NCBI RefSeq assembly: GCF_040548875.1
Contig: NZ_JBEPSJ010000001.1
Location: 1,550,001 to 1,614,000, forward strand
Length of the DNA: 64,000 bases
Reading direction: 5' to 3'
DNA from: Conyzicola nivalis_A
GTDB taxonomy: Bacteria > Actinomycetota > Actinomycetes > Actinomycetales > Microbacteriaceae
The notes below the pieces were generated by a model. It was given only the letters and a program-made list of their open reading frames with translations. It was not told the origin of the DNA and searched no databases. Every line of letters starts with the position of its first letter. The first letter of the stretch is position 1. A program made the translations under genes and the position numbers. This document shows, piece by piece, positions 57,263 through 64,000 of the stretch.

Positions 57263-58484
57263 TCTGGCGGCGGCCGCCGCTCCCCCGCTCGTCGACGCCG
57301 ACTGGTTCCAGGCCCGCACCATCGCGCACGCGGCCGGCGGCCGGGTCGGGTCGGGCGTCGAGGAGGTCGCCCTCGCGGCATCCGCCGGCCGTACCCTCGC
57401 CGTCGACGTCGTGGCGCGCGGCAACATGCCCGGCTTCTCGTCGTCGGCGATGGACGGCTGGGCCGTCGCGGGAGACGGGCCCTGGCTGCTCGGCCCGGCG
57501 ATCACGGCCGGCACGGTGGGCATCGCCGCGACCCTCGGCGACCACACCGGACGCCCGATCGCCACGGGCGCGATGATCCCGCCCGGCACCCGCGCCGTCC
57601 TGCGCTCGGAGCACGGCGTCGTGACCGCCACCGCGCGCGGGCCGCTGCTCTCGGTCGCCGGGCATGCAGGCGCCGGTCAGCCCGTCGACGGCGCGCACAT
57701 CCGCGTCGAGGGCGAGGAGGCCGCGGCCGGTTCGCTGCTCGTGCGCGCGGGCACCGTGCTGACGCCCGCCCGCCTCGCACTCGCCGCGGCGGGCGGAACC
57801 GACGCCGTCGTCGTAAGGCTGCGCCCCCGCGTGCGGTTCGTCGTGCTCGGAGACGAGATCGTCGGCGAGGGCGTGGCGATCCCGGGGCTCGTGCGCGACG
57901 CCTTCGGCCCCCAGCTGCCCGCCCTGCTCGAGTCGCTCGGGCTGAGAGCGGCCGGCGTGCGCCACGTCGGCGACAGCCTCGACCTCACGATCCGCGCGCT
58001 GGGCACCGACGACAGCGAGCTCGTCGTGGTGACCGGCGGCAGCTCGCGCGGCGCGACCGACCACGCGCGTTCCGCTCTGCTCGCGTGCGGCGGCAGAGTG
58101 CTGGTGGACGGCGTCGCGATGCGCCCCGGCCACCCGGTGATCCTCGGGCGGCTCGGCGACGGGCGCCTCGTGCTCTGCCTGCCCGGAAACCCGGCCGCCG
58201 GCATGCTCGCCTTCCTCAGTCTCGGCATGCCGCTCGTCGACGGGCTGCTCGGCCGGCCGGCCGCCGCACTCGGCAGCGAGACGGCGTCCGTTCCCGTCGC
58301 CGGCGCCGGCCACGGCGTGCGCCTCGTCGCGGCCACCGTGGCAGACGGGCGCGCGACCCCGTGCGACAAGCAGTCGCCGGCGATGCTCATCGGCCTCGCC
58401 GCGGCGGACACGGTGCTGGTCGTGCCGCCCGACGGCGTCGCGGCCGGCGACCGGGTGCCCGCGCTGCGTCCGCCCTGGGCGTAG
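57192..58484 (+). CDS. moeA: Molybdopterin molybdenumtransferase MoeA
   Basis: 430 residues. MoeA inserts molybdate into adenylylated molybdopterin. Motifs: NMPGFSSSAMDGWAV with the key Asp, VVLGDEIVGEG (Glu), a divergent VVTGGSSRGATDH in place of GGVSVG-x-D, and LPGNPAAGMLAF. ATG 57192 is the only in-frame start before the conserved part, though it lies inside the DUF6457 gene; the first about 25 residues look non-conserved, so a non-standard start near 57264 cannot be excluded. The gene is in the nitrate cluster where Moco is required. Confidence 0.9.
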   Translation: MPTSRTPSTGSRHSPRRSPATHADLAAAAAPPLVDADWFQARTIAHAAGGRVGSGVEEVALAASAGRTLAVDVVARGNMPGFSSSAMDGWAVAGDGPWLLGPAITAGTVGIAATLGDHTGRPIATGAMIPPGTRAVLRSEHGVVTATARGPLLSVAGHAGAGQPVDGAHIRVEGEEAAAGSLLVRAGTVLTPARLALAAAGGTDAVVVRLRPRVRFVVLGDEIVGEGVAIPGLVRDAFGPQLPALLESLGLRAAGVRHVGDSLDLTIRALGTDDSELVVVTGGSSRGATDHARSALLACGGRVLVDGVAMRPGHPVILGRLGDGRLVLCLPGNPAAGMLAFLSLGMPLVDGLLGRPAAALGSETASVPVAGAGHGVRLVAATVADGRATPCDKQSPAMLIGLAAADTVLVVPPDGVAAGDRVPALRPPWA

Positions 58485-58558
58485 GGCGCGACCGGAGCGG
58501 GGCGCATCCGGCCGTCGGCGGTCCGGCTATCGACGCTTCCGCCGAGAGGCGCGCCCGC

Positions 58559-58873
58559 CTATCGACCCGGCTCGCCGGCGATCTCCCGCAGCGTGGCGAG
58601 GTGGGCCTTCCACGCGGCGCGACCCTCCCGAGTGAGGGTGAGAGATGTGCGCGGCATCTTTCCCGCGAACGACTTGCCCACCGCGACGTAGCCGGCGGAC
58701 TCGAGCGACGAGACCTGTTTGCTCAGCGCCGAGTCGGTGACCTCGACCGCGTCGCGCACCTCTTTGAAGCCGAGGGTGCCCGCGCGGTCGAGGGCCGCGA
58801 CGATGGAGAAGCGCACCGGGTTCTGCAGAAGCTCGTCGAGCCGGTGGCGGGGGTGCTGCTCGGTGGCGGTCAT
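58559..58873 (-). CDS. Winged-helix regulator (HTH_34 type)
   Basis: A 104-residue single-domain DNA-binding protein: HPRHRLDELLQNPVRFSIVAALDRAG, LGFKEVRDAVEVTDSALSKQVSSLESAGYV, then the wing GKMPRTSLTLTREGRAAWKAHL. This is the HTH_34 (MarR/ArsR-like) family. It overlaps the membrane gene upstream by 4 bp (ATGA), a pair seen together in many actinobacteria. It probably represses the pair through the direct repeats at 59332-59362. The link to nitrogen metabolism is only positional. Confidence 0.88.
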   Translation of the reverse strand: MTATEQHPRHRLDELLQNPVRFSIVAALDRAGTLGFKEVRDAVEVTDSALSKQVSSLESAGYVAVGKSFAGKMPRTSLTLTREGRAAWKAHLATLREIAGEPGR

Positions 58874-59301
58874 GCGCGCGCCTCTCGTGCCGCGCTGACG
58901 AAGGCCGCCACGAGGATGAGGCCCGACGTGATCGCCGCGGGGACGACCTCGCCGTGCGCCCAGATCACCACGGAGATGGCCGCGGCGTAGGTGACGAACC
59001 AGCTCGCGATGTACCCCGTCCAGCGGCGGCTGTGCGAGAACGCCGACCGGCCCTGGATGCTCAGCATAAAGAAGATGATGAGCGAGAACATGACGGCGAG
59101 GGTGGCGAAGTACGCGAGGCCGAACGCGTCGCCCGTCGTCAGCGCCATCGCGAACGTGCCCATCGACGTCGCGACTCCGAGCGCGAGGATGAACGTGATG
59201 TACGGCCAGCGGGTCGCGTTGTGCGCGGAGCGGCTCAGCCGGTCGGCCCGGTCGAGGAGGAGCCGGGCCTCCGTGGCGGTGATGGTGGGCGTGGTGTCCA
59301 T
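58870..59301 (-). CDS. Four-helix membrane protein paired with the HTH_34 regulator
   Basis: 143 residues. The start ATG at 59301 (MDTTPTITATEARLLLDRAD) is supported by AAGGGA about 8 nt upstream; the frame is open further up, but that part is basic and non-coding in appearance. Four membrane helices (about 34-53, 60-82, 97-115, 119-137) follow a short cytoplasmic helix. Function unknown. It is translationally coupled to the regulator. Confidence 0.8.
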   Translation of the reverse strand: MDTTPTITATEARLLLDRADRLSRSAHNATRWPYITFILALGVATSMGTFAMALTTGDAFGLAYFATLAVMFSLIIFFMLSIQGRSAFSHSRRWTGYIASWFVTYAAAISVVIWAHGEVVPAAITSGLILVAAFVSAAREARA

Positions 59302-59320
59302 GACGTGATCCCTTCGTAGG

Positions 59321-59362
59321 ATTACATCATCGCAAGTACTTTCATCTTTGGCAAGTACTTTC
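59321..59362 (-). promoter_or_regulatory. Direct-repeat operator and promoter of the membrane-HTH_34 pair
   Basis: Two identical 12-mers, GCAAGTACTTTC, at 59332-59343 and 59351-59362 (19 bp apart, about two helical turns), each containing the palindrome AAGTACTT. On the minus strand TGTAAT (59321-59326) is a plausible -10, so the repeats flank the -35 region. Probably the binding site of the HTH_34 regulator. Confidence 0.55.
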
Positions 59363-59474
59363 CACATAGTCGCTTGGCTGCCTCGAGAGTGCAGTTGTGC
59401 CCCAGTTTCCGCGCGCAGAACGGCGCACAAGTGCACTCTCGCGGCGCGCGGCACCGCCACGTGCGCGATCGCGG

Positions 59475-61106
59475 CTAGACGGGGAGCTCCGCCGCCTCGG
59501 TCTCCATAAAGCGCTCGATGAGCTCACCGATGCGGCCCTTGCACCCGCCGCAGCCGGTTCCGGCGCGCGTCGACTTGCCCACGCAGGCGACCGTGGTGTC
59601 GCCGGCGTCGACCGACTCGTGGATGTGCGCGACCGTGACGCCGTTGCACCAGCACACGGTGGCGTCGGGAGCGAAGGTGTCGGAGTCGGTTGCCGGCGCG
59701 TAGTCCGGTCCGTCGTTGCGCAGCAGCACCGAGCGGTCGGCGGGCAGTTCGCTGCCGCGCTCGAAGAGCAGCGTGAGCTCGGCCGCGGTGCGCGGCAGCC
59801 CGACGCACACCATGCCCTCGAGCACGCCGCCGCGGGTCACCATCTTGAGGTAGCGCCCGTGCTCCGGGTCGACCCACTGCGAGACCTGGCGCCCCGGCAC
59901 GCGGTCGCCGTCGGCGTCGACCGTCGACGGTTCGGCGTCCCAGGGCTCGAGCTCGACGTCGCCGACCGAGACCACGTCGACGGCCTCCGCCTTGAGCATC
60001 ACGAGAGCGGGACGAGGGGCGGCGAGCGGGGGCGGTGGGGCGGATGCCGCGAACTCCGCGCTCAGCGACGCCGCGAGCCACTCGGCCTGACGCCAGCCCG
60101 GGCCGATCAGGCCGCTGGGCCCGCCGGCGACACGGGCGCCCGCGAGGTAGTCGGCGGGACGCTCGGCGACGTGCGCGCAGTCGCCGATCGCGAAGACGTG
60201 CGGGTCGTCCCACGACCGCAGCCCGTCGTCGACGAGCACACCCGCGGACGTCGGGAGCCCCGCGAGGGTGGCGAGCTCGGCCCGGGCGCTGACGCCGCAG
60301 GAGAGCACGAGCAGGTCGCCGGCGATGATCTTGCCGTCCGCGCAGACGAGCGCGTCGAAGTGCCGCTCCCCCTCGTCGTCGGTGCGGTAGGTGACGGCCT
60401 CGGCGCGGGAGTGCGCGACCAGGGCCACCCCGGCGCGCACCACCGATCGGGCCAGCATGGTGCCGCCTCCGCGGTCGAGGTTGCGCGCCATCGGGTGGCC
60501 GCCGTGGTGCACGACGCACACCTCGGCACCCTCCTCGGCCGCGGCGAGCGCGATCTCCAGGCCGAGCACACCGGCGCCGAGCACGACGATGCGTCTGCGG
60601 CCCTCCACGGCGGCGCGCACCGTGCGGGCGTCGGCGAGGTCGCGCAGCACGGTCACGCCATCGGGCAGGCGCTGGTCGCGACCCTGCTCGGAGTGGTCGA
60701 GGCGCAGCAGTGCGCGCAGGTCGCGGGCGACGGCGTCGACGCCGTCGAGGGTCGGCACGTTCGCCCGGGCCCCGGTGGCGAGCACGAGCCGGTCGTAGCC
60801 GAGCACGCTCTCGTCGTCGAGCGTGACCGTCCGGGCGTCGCGGTCGATGCCGGTGACGTGGGCGCCGCGCACGAACCGCACACCCGCGTCGACGGCGGCC
60901 GCCGTGTCGGTGACCTCCATGGCCGAGCGGTCGGTGCGGCCGACGGCGAACTCGGCGACGAGCACGCGGTTGTAGGCCTCCTCGTCCTCCGCGCCGACGA
61001 CGGTGAGCGCGACCGCGCCCAGCCGCACGGCGGGCAGCAGGTCTTCGACGAAGCGGGCGCCGACGGGCCCGTAGCCGACCAGGACGATGCGCGGTGTGAC
61101 GCTCAC
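59475..61106 (-). CDS. Nitrate reductase electron-transfer subunit (FAD oxidoreductase with [2Fe-2S])
   Basis: 543 residues. N-terminal FAD fold VLVGYGPVGARFVEDL and NAD(P) fold IVVLGAGVLGLEIALA, with the FAD-contacting VFAIGDCAHV. A middle domain (about 390-470) follows, and a C-terminal BFD [2Fe-2S] domain has its four cysteines in VCWCNGV and GTGCGGCKG. This matches the NasB-like partner of assimilatory nitrate reductases and resembles the front half of NirB. It overlaps the catalytic subunit gene by 4 bp, so it most probably feeds electrons from NAD(P)H to it. Confidence 0.9.
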   Translation of the reverse strand: MSVTPRIVLVGYGPVGARFVEDLLPAVRLGAVALTVVGAEDEEAYNRVLVAEFAVGRTDRSAMEVTDTAAAVDAGVRFVRGAHVTGIDRDARTVTLDDESVLGYDRLVLATGARANVPTLDGVDAVARDLRALLRLDHSEQGRDQRLPDGVTVLRDLADARTVRAAVEGRRRIVVLGAGVLGLEIALAAAEEGAEVCVVHHGGHPMARNLDRGGGTMLARSVVRAGVALVAHSRAEAVTYRTDDEGERHFDALVCADGKIIAGDLLVLSCGVSARAELATLAGLPTSAGVLVDDGLRSWDDPHVFAIGDCAHVAERPADYLAGARVAGGPSGLIGPGWRQAEWLAASLSAEFAASAPPPPLAAPRPALVMLKAEAVDVVSVGDVELEPWDAEPSTVDADGDRVPGRQVSQWVDPEHGRYLKMVTRGGVLEGMVCVGLPRTAAELTLLFERGSELPADRSVLLRNDGPDYAPATDSDTFAPDATVCWCNGVTVAHIHESVDAGDTTVACVGKSTRAGTGCGGCKGRIGELIERFMETEAAELPV

Positions 61107-63325
61107 GCGGTCACCTCCTCACGCACGGCGCGCACGGTGACCGCCGTCGTCTTGAACTCCGGCATGCCCGAGATCGGGTCGGTCGCGTCTTGCGTGAGCA
61201 GGTTGGCGCACTCGCTGCCCGCGAAGTGGAACGGCAGGAACACCGTGTCGGGCCGGATAGTCGCCGTCACGAGAGCGATTGCCCGCACGCTTCCGCGGCT
61301 GTTGCCGAGCTCGACGAGGTCTCCGTCGGCGACGCCGAGCGACGCGGCGGTCGTCGGGTGCAGCTCGGCGCGGGCGTGCGGCTTCGCGTCGTTCAGCTCG
61401 GGCACGCGCCTGGTCTGCGCTCCCGACTGGTAGTGCTCGAGCAGACGGCCGGTGATGAGGGTCAGCGAGCCGGGGGTGTTGAGCGGCTCGGGTGCGGGGC
61501 GCGGGGTGACGGGCACGATGCGGGCGAGTCCGTCGGGGTGGGCGAACGCCGCCTGGAACAGCCGCGGGGTGCCATTCGACCCGGCCGGGTACGGCCAGTA
61601 GACGGGCGCGCCGCTGTCGAGCAGTGCGTAGTCGATGCCGGAGTAGTCGGCGAGCCCGCCCTCCGACGCCCGCGCGAGCTCGTCGAACACCTCGGCGGGG
61701 CTCTCGCTGAAGACGCCCGGCGATTCGAGGCGGCGGGCGAGCTCGCGCATGATCCACAGTTCGTTGCGGACTCCGGATGGCGCGTCGAGCGCCTTGCGGC
61801 GGCGGATGACGCGCCCCTCGAGCGACGTCATGGTGCCTTCCTCCTCGGCCCACTGGGTCACGGGCAGGACGTAGTCGGCGAGGCTCGCGGTCTCGGAGAA
61901 GAAGAAGTCGCACACCACGAGCAGGTCGAGGGCGGCGAGCCCGGCGCGCACGCGGTTCACGTTGGGGGCTGAGACGACGACGTTGGAACCGTGCACGAGC
62001 AGGCTGCGCACCCCGCCGGGCTGGCCGAAGCTGTTCAGCAGCTCGACGGCGGGCAGTCCCGCGCCGGGCAGGTCGTCGGGGTCGACTCCCCACACGGCCG
62101 CGACGTGCGCACGGGCCGCGGGGTCGACGATCTTGCGGTAGCCGGGCAGCTGGTCGGCCTTCTGGCCGTGCTCCCGCCCGCCCTGCCCGTTGCCCTGGCC
62201 GGTGAGGGTGCCGTAGCCGGAGTGCGGGGTGCCCGGAAGGCCGAGCACCAGCGCGAGGTTGATGGCGGCGGTCGCCGTGTCGGTGCCGTCGACGTGCTGC
62301 TCGACGCCGCGGCCGGTGAGGATGTAGCTGCCGCGCCCCGAGGCGAGCCGTCGGGCGACCTCGCGCAGCTGGTGCACCGGCACCCCGGTGACCGACTGCA
62401 CGCGCTGCGGCCACCACGCGCCCACGCTGCGGGCGAGTGCGTCGAATCCGACGGTGCGCTCGCGCAGGAACCGTTCGTCGACGAGCTTCTCGGCGATGAC
62501 GATGTGGGTGAGACCGAGCAGCAGCACGAGGTCGCTGCCCGGCGTGGGCTGCAAGTGGGTTCCACCGCCGTTCTCGGTGAGTCGCACCGTGGCGGTGCGA
62601 CGCGGGTCGACGACGACGAGACCGCCGTTCGCGCGGGCTTTCTCGAGGTGAGCGATGAACGGCGGCATTGTCTCGGCGACGTTGGAGCCGAGCACGAGGA
62701 TCGTCTCGGCGCTCCCGAGGGCGGCGAGGGGGAAGGGCAGCCCGCGGTCGACGCCGAACGCCCGGTTGCCGGCCGCGGCGGCCGACGACATGCAGAACCG
62801 GCCGTTGTAGTCGATGCGCGAGGTGCCGAGGGCGATGCGCGCGAACTTGCCGAGCTGGTAGGCCTTCTCGTTGGTGAGGCCGCCGCCGCCGAAGACCCCG
62901 ACCGAGTCTGCGCCGTGTTCGGCGCGGCCCCGGCGGAGTCGCTCGGCGATGTCGTCGAGCGCGTCCACCCACGAGACCGGAGAGAACGTGCCATCCGCCC
63001 CTCGTCTCATCGGCTCGGCGATGCGGTCGGGCGAGTCGAGCAGCACCGTCGAGGTCCAGCCCTTCTTGCACAGGCCGCCGCGGTTCGTCGGGAAGTCGCG
63101 CCCGCTCACGGTGACGCGCGGCTCGCCCGAGGAGACGACGGACGGCGCGGTGACGGACAGCGCGGTGACGGACAGCGCGGTGACGGACAGCGCGGTGACG
63201 GACGGCGCGGTGACGGATGGCGCGGCGAGCGGCCTGACGGGCACGGCCGCGGACGGGGTGAGCGTCATCGCGCACTGCAGCGCGCAGTACGGGCAGTGCG
63301 TGGCTGCGGCCGGGGCCGGCGTCAT
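61103..63325 (-). CDS. Assimilatory nitrate reductase catalytic subunit (molybdopterin, [4Fe-4S])
   Basis: 740 residues of the DMSO-reductase family, NasA/NarB type; reduces nitrate to nitrite. The [4Fe-4S] ligands are C11, C14, C18 (HCPYCALQC) and C86 (NRGGLCKKGW). The C18-C86 distance is about 25-30 residues longer than usual, because a tandem repeat of ALSVT-type pentapeptides (about 33-62) sits between them. Other family stretches: YNGRFCMSSAAAAGNRAFG, LVVVDPRRTATVRL, TGRLLEHYQSG and the C-terminal FLPFHFAG. The ATG at 63325 overlaps the transporter stop by 4 bp. Confidence 0.93.
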   Translation of the reverse strand: MTPAPAAATHCPYCALQCAMTLTPSAAVPVRPLAAPSVTAPSVTALSVTALSVTALSVTAPSVVSSGEPRVTVSGRDFPTNRGGLCKKGWTSTVLLDSPDRIAEPMRRGADGTFSPVSWVDALDDIAERLRRGRAEHGADSVGVFGGGGLTNEKAYQLGKFARIALGTSRIDYNGRFCMSSAAAAGNRAFGVDRGLPFPLAALGSAETILVLGSNVAETMPPFIAHLEKARANGGLVVVDPRRTATVRLTENGGGTHLQPTPGSDLVLLLGLTHIVIAEKLVDERFLRERTVGFDALARSVGAWWPQRVQSVTGVPVHQLREVARRLASGRGSYILTGRGVEQHVDGTDTATAAINLALVLGLPGTPHSGYGTLTGQGNGQGGREHGQKADQLPGYRKIVDPAARAHVAAVWGVDPDDLPGAGLPAVELLNSFGQPGGVRSLLVHGSNVVVSAPNVNRVRAGLAALDLLVVCDFFFSETASLADYVLPVTQWAEEEGTMTSLEGRVIRRRKALDAPSGVRNELWIMRELARRLESPGVFSESPAEVFDELARASEGGLADYSGIDYALLDSGAPVYWPYPAGSNGTPRLFQAAFAHPDGLARIVPVTPRPAPEPLNTPGSLTLITGRLLEHYQSGAQTRRVPELNDAKPHARAELHPTTAASLGVADGDLVELGNSRGSVRAIALVTATIRPDTVFLPFHFAGSECANLLTQDATDPISGMPEFKTTAVTVRAVREEVTA
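63141..63230 (-). repeat. 15-bp in-frame minisatellite in the nitrate reductase gene
   Basis: Six consecutive 15-bp units; five are GAC(A/G)GCGCGGTGACG and the sixth is degenerate. They encode the pentapeptide repeat (A-L/P-S-V-T) between the third and fourth cluster cysteines. Confidence 0.92.
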
Positions 63326-64000
63326 ACGCGCTGCCCGCCGGCGCCCACGCCCCTGCGCAGGTAGAAGACGGCGGTGAGGGTGAGCATCACGATGTAGCTC
63401 GCCACGAAGCACACGAACCCGAGAGTGTAGTCGCCGTTGGCGGCCTTCGAGATGCCGAGCGCCTGCGGGATCAGGAACCCGCCGTACGCGCCGACGGCGG
63501 AGATGAGCCCGAGCGCCGCGGCCGTCTTGCGCTGCACCGTGACCGAGCTGCCCGTCTTCTGCGCGTCGGCGGTTCCGGCTCGGGCCGCGAAGACGGTGGG
63601 GATCATGCGGTAGGTGGAGCCGTTGCCGATCCCGGACGCCACGAACAGGAACATGAACGCGAGCAGGAAGAGCCAGAAGCTGCCCAGCGGCAGGGTGGCG
63701 ATGACGAAGACGGTGCCCACGGCCATGGCCGCGAAGGAGCAGACCGTGACGGCGGCTCCCCCGAACCGGTCGGCGAGGCGGCCGCCGAACGGCCGGGACA
63801 GCGATCCGACCAGTGCGCCGAGGAAGGCGAGCGAGATCGAGGCGGTGCCCACCTGGAAGGTGGAGAAGTCGGGGAACTGATCGGCGATGAGCTTGGGGAA
63901 CACCCCGGCGAAGCCGATGAACGAGCCGAAGGTACCGATGTAGAGCAGGGCGAGCAGCCACATGTGCGGCTCGCGCACCGCCGCGATCGAGCCGGCGAAG
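63322..64000 (-). CDS. NarK/NasA-type nitrate/nitrite transporter, C-terminal part (runs off the window)
   Basis: About 226 residues of an MFS transporter, the N-terminal half being beyond base 64000. Visible are the last six helices, GSLSRPFGGRLADRFGG with the conserved loop Arg/Asp/Arg pattern, and the second nitrate signature-like glycine-rich helix FVASGIGNGSTYRMIP, followed by a KTAAALGLISAVGAYGGFLIP helix. The 4-bp overlap with the nitrate reductase gene links uptake and reduction. It would import nitrate (or exchange it with nitrite). Confidence 0.9.
   Translation of the reverse strand, partial: FAGSIAAVREPHMWLLALLYIGTFGSFIGFAGVFPKLIADQFPDFSTFQVGTASISLAFLGALVGSLSRPFGGRLADRFGGAAVTVCSFAAMAVGTVFVIATLPLGSFWLFLLAFMFLFVASGIGNGSTYRMIPTVFAARAGTADAQKTGSSVTVQRKTAAALGLISAVGAYGGFLIPQALGISKAANGDYTLGFVCFVASYIVMLTLTAVFYLRRGVGAGGQRV

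Noticed and set aside
59475..61106. A second NirB
   Set aside because: It has the FAD/NAD and BFD domains of NirB but lacks the siroheme/[4Fe-4S] half, and overlaps the nitrate reductase gene, so it is the electron-transfer subunit.
1..64000. tRNA or rRNA genes, insertion sequences, toxin-antitoxin pairs
   Set aside because: I looked on both strands and saw no tRNA cloverleaf ends, rRNA segments, transposase motifs or TA pairs.

Overview
This window looks like a chromosomal segment of a high-GC actinobacterium, most probably a member of the Microbacteriaceae. The GC content is very high, GTG starts and 4-bp ATGA/GTGA overlaps are common, and the ribosomal and cell-division gene order is actinobacterial (rplS-lepB-rnhB-DUF2469 ... 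yraN-comM-dprA ... xerC ... rpsB-tsf-pyrH-frr-cdsA, all on the minus strand). No tRNA, rRNA, transposase, prophage or CRISPR array was seen. This is core chromosome with some lineage-specific insertions.

Layout. (1) 1-4000: the start of ligA, an RDD membrane protein, and the sulfur-relay pair mnmA and cysteine desulfurase. (2) 4036-14260: an alpha-glucan block of glgX, glgP, glgE and glgB, with ybaK and a small membrane-anchored protein in between. (3) 14337-21168: a thioredoxin/TPR protein coupled to an unusual membrane/lipoprotein ORF, divergent from a 938-residue coiled-coil protein with 52 unbroken 11-residue repeats, followed by an AI-2E-type permease. (4) 21169-28620: a two-copy 83-bp repeat array, a hydrolase, a zinc-ribbon protein, a Na+/H+ antiporter, a secreted lytic enzyme, a DivIVA-motif protein, and cdsA-frr-[DMT exporter]-pyrH. 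(5) 28664-32593: tsf and rpsB with a terminator and a structured leader, a secreted M23 peptidase ORF without a stop near its expected end, and xerC. (6) 32619-37998: a MarR/MMPL exporter pair, a cAMP phosphodiesterase-like enzyme, a YedK/HMCES-type protein and small proteins. (7) 38077-47359: dprA-comM-yraN, an acyl-CoA ligase, a four-copy 83-bp repeat array, a Fic-fold protein lacking its catalytic His together with a PadR regulator, then DUF2469-rnhB-lepB-rplS. (8) 47539-50224: a membrane protein, a TetR regulator, map and trmD.

(9) 50245-64000 is a nitrate/nitrite assimilation locus. It holds a NarK-type transporter (partial), a molybdopterin nitrate reductase, its FAD/[2Fe-2S] electron-transfer partner, moeA and mobA for molybdenum cofactor, nirB and nirD for NADH-dependent nitrite reduction, and cobA, a HemD-winged-helix fusion and a CbiX-like chelatase for siroheme. 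nirB and nirD are divergent, and their shared promoter region carries sequences matching the actinobacterial GlnR box (GTnAC-N6-GAAAC), which suggests nitrogen control.

Regulatory theme. At least a dozen genes have a TAnnnT or CACAAT hexamer ending 7-8 nt before the start codon, as expected for leaderless mRNAs. Several convergent gene ends have inverted repeats without U-tracts. The most unusual items are the hendecad protein, the 83-bp palindromic arrays, the His-less Fic protein, the membrane protein with an internal lipobox, and in-frame minisatellites inside NasA-type nitrate reductase, XerC and the HemD fusion.
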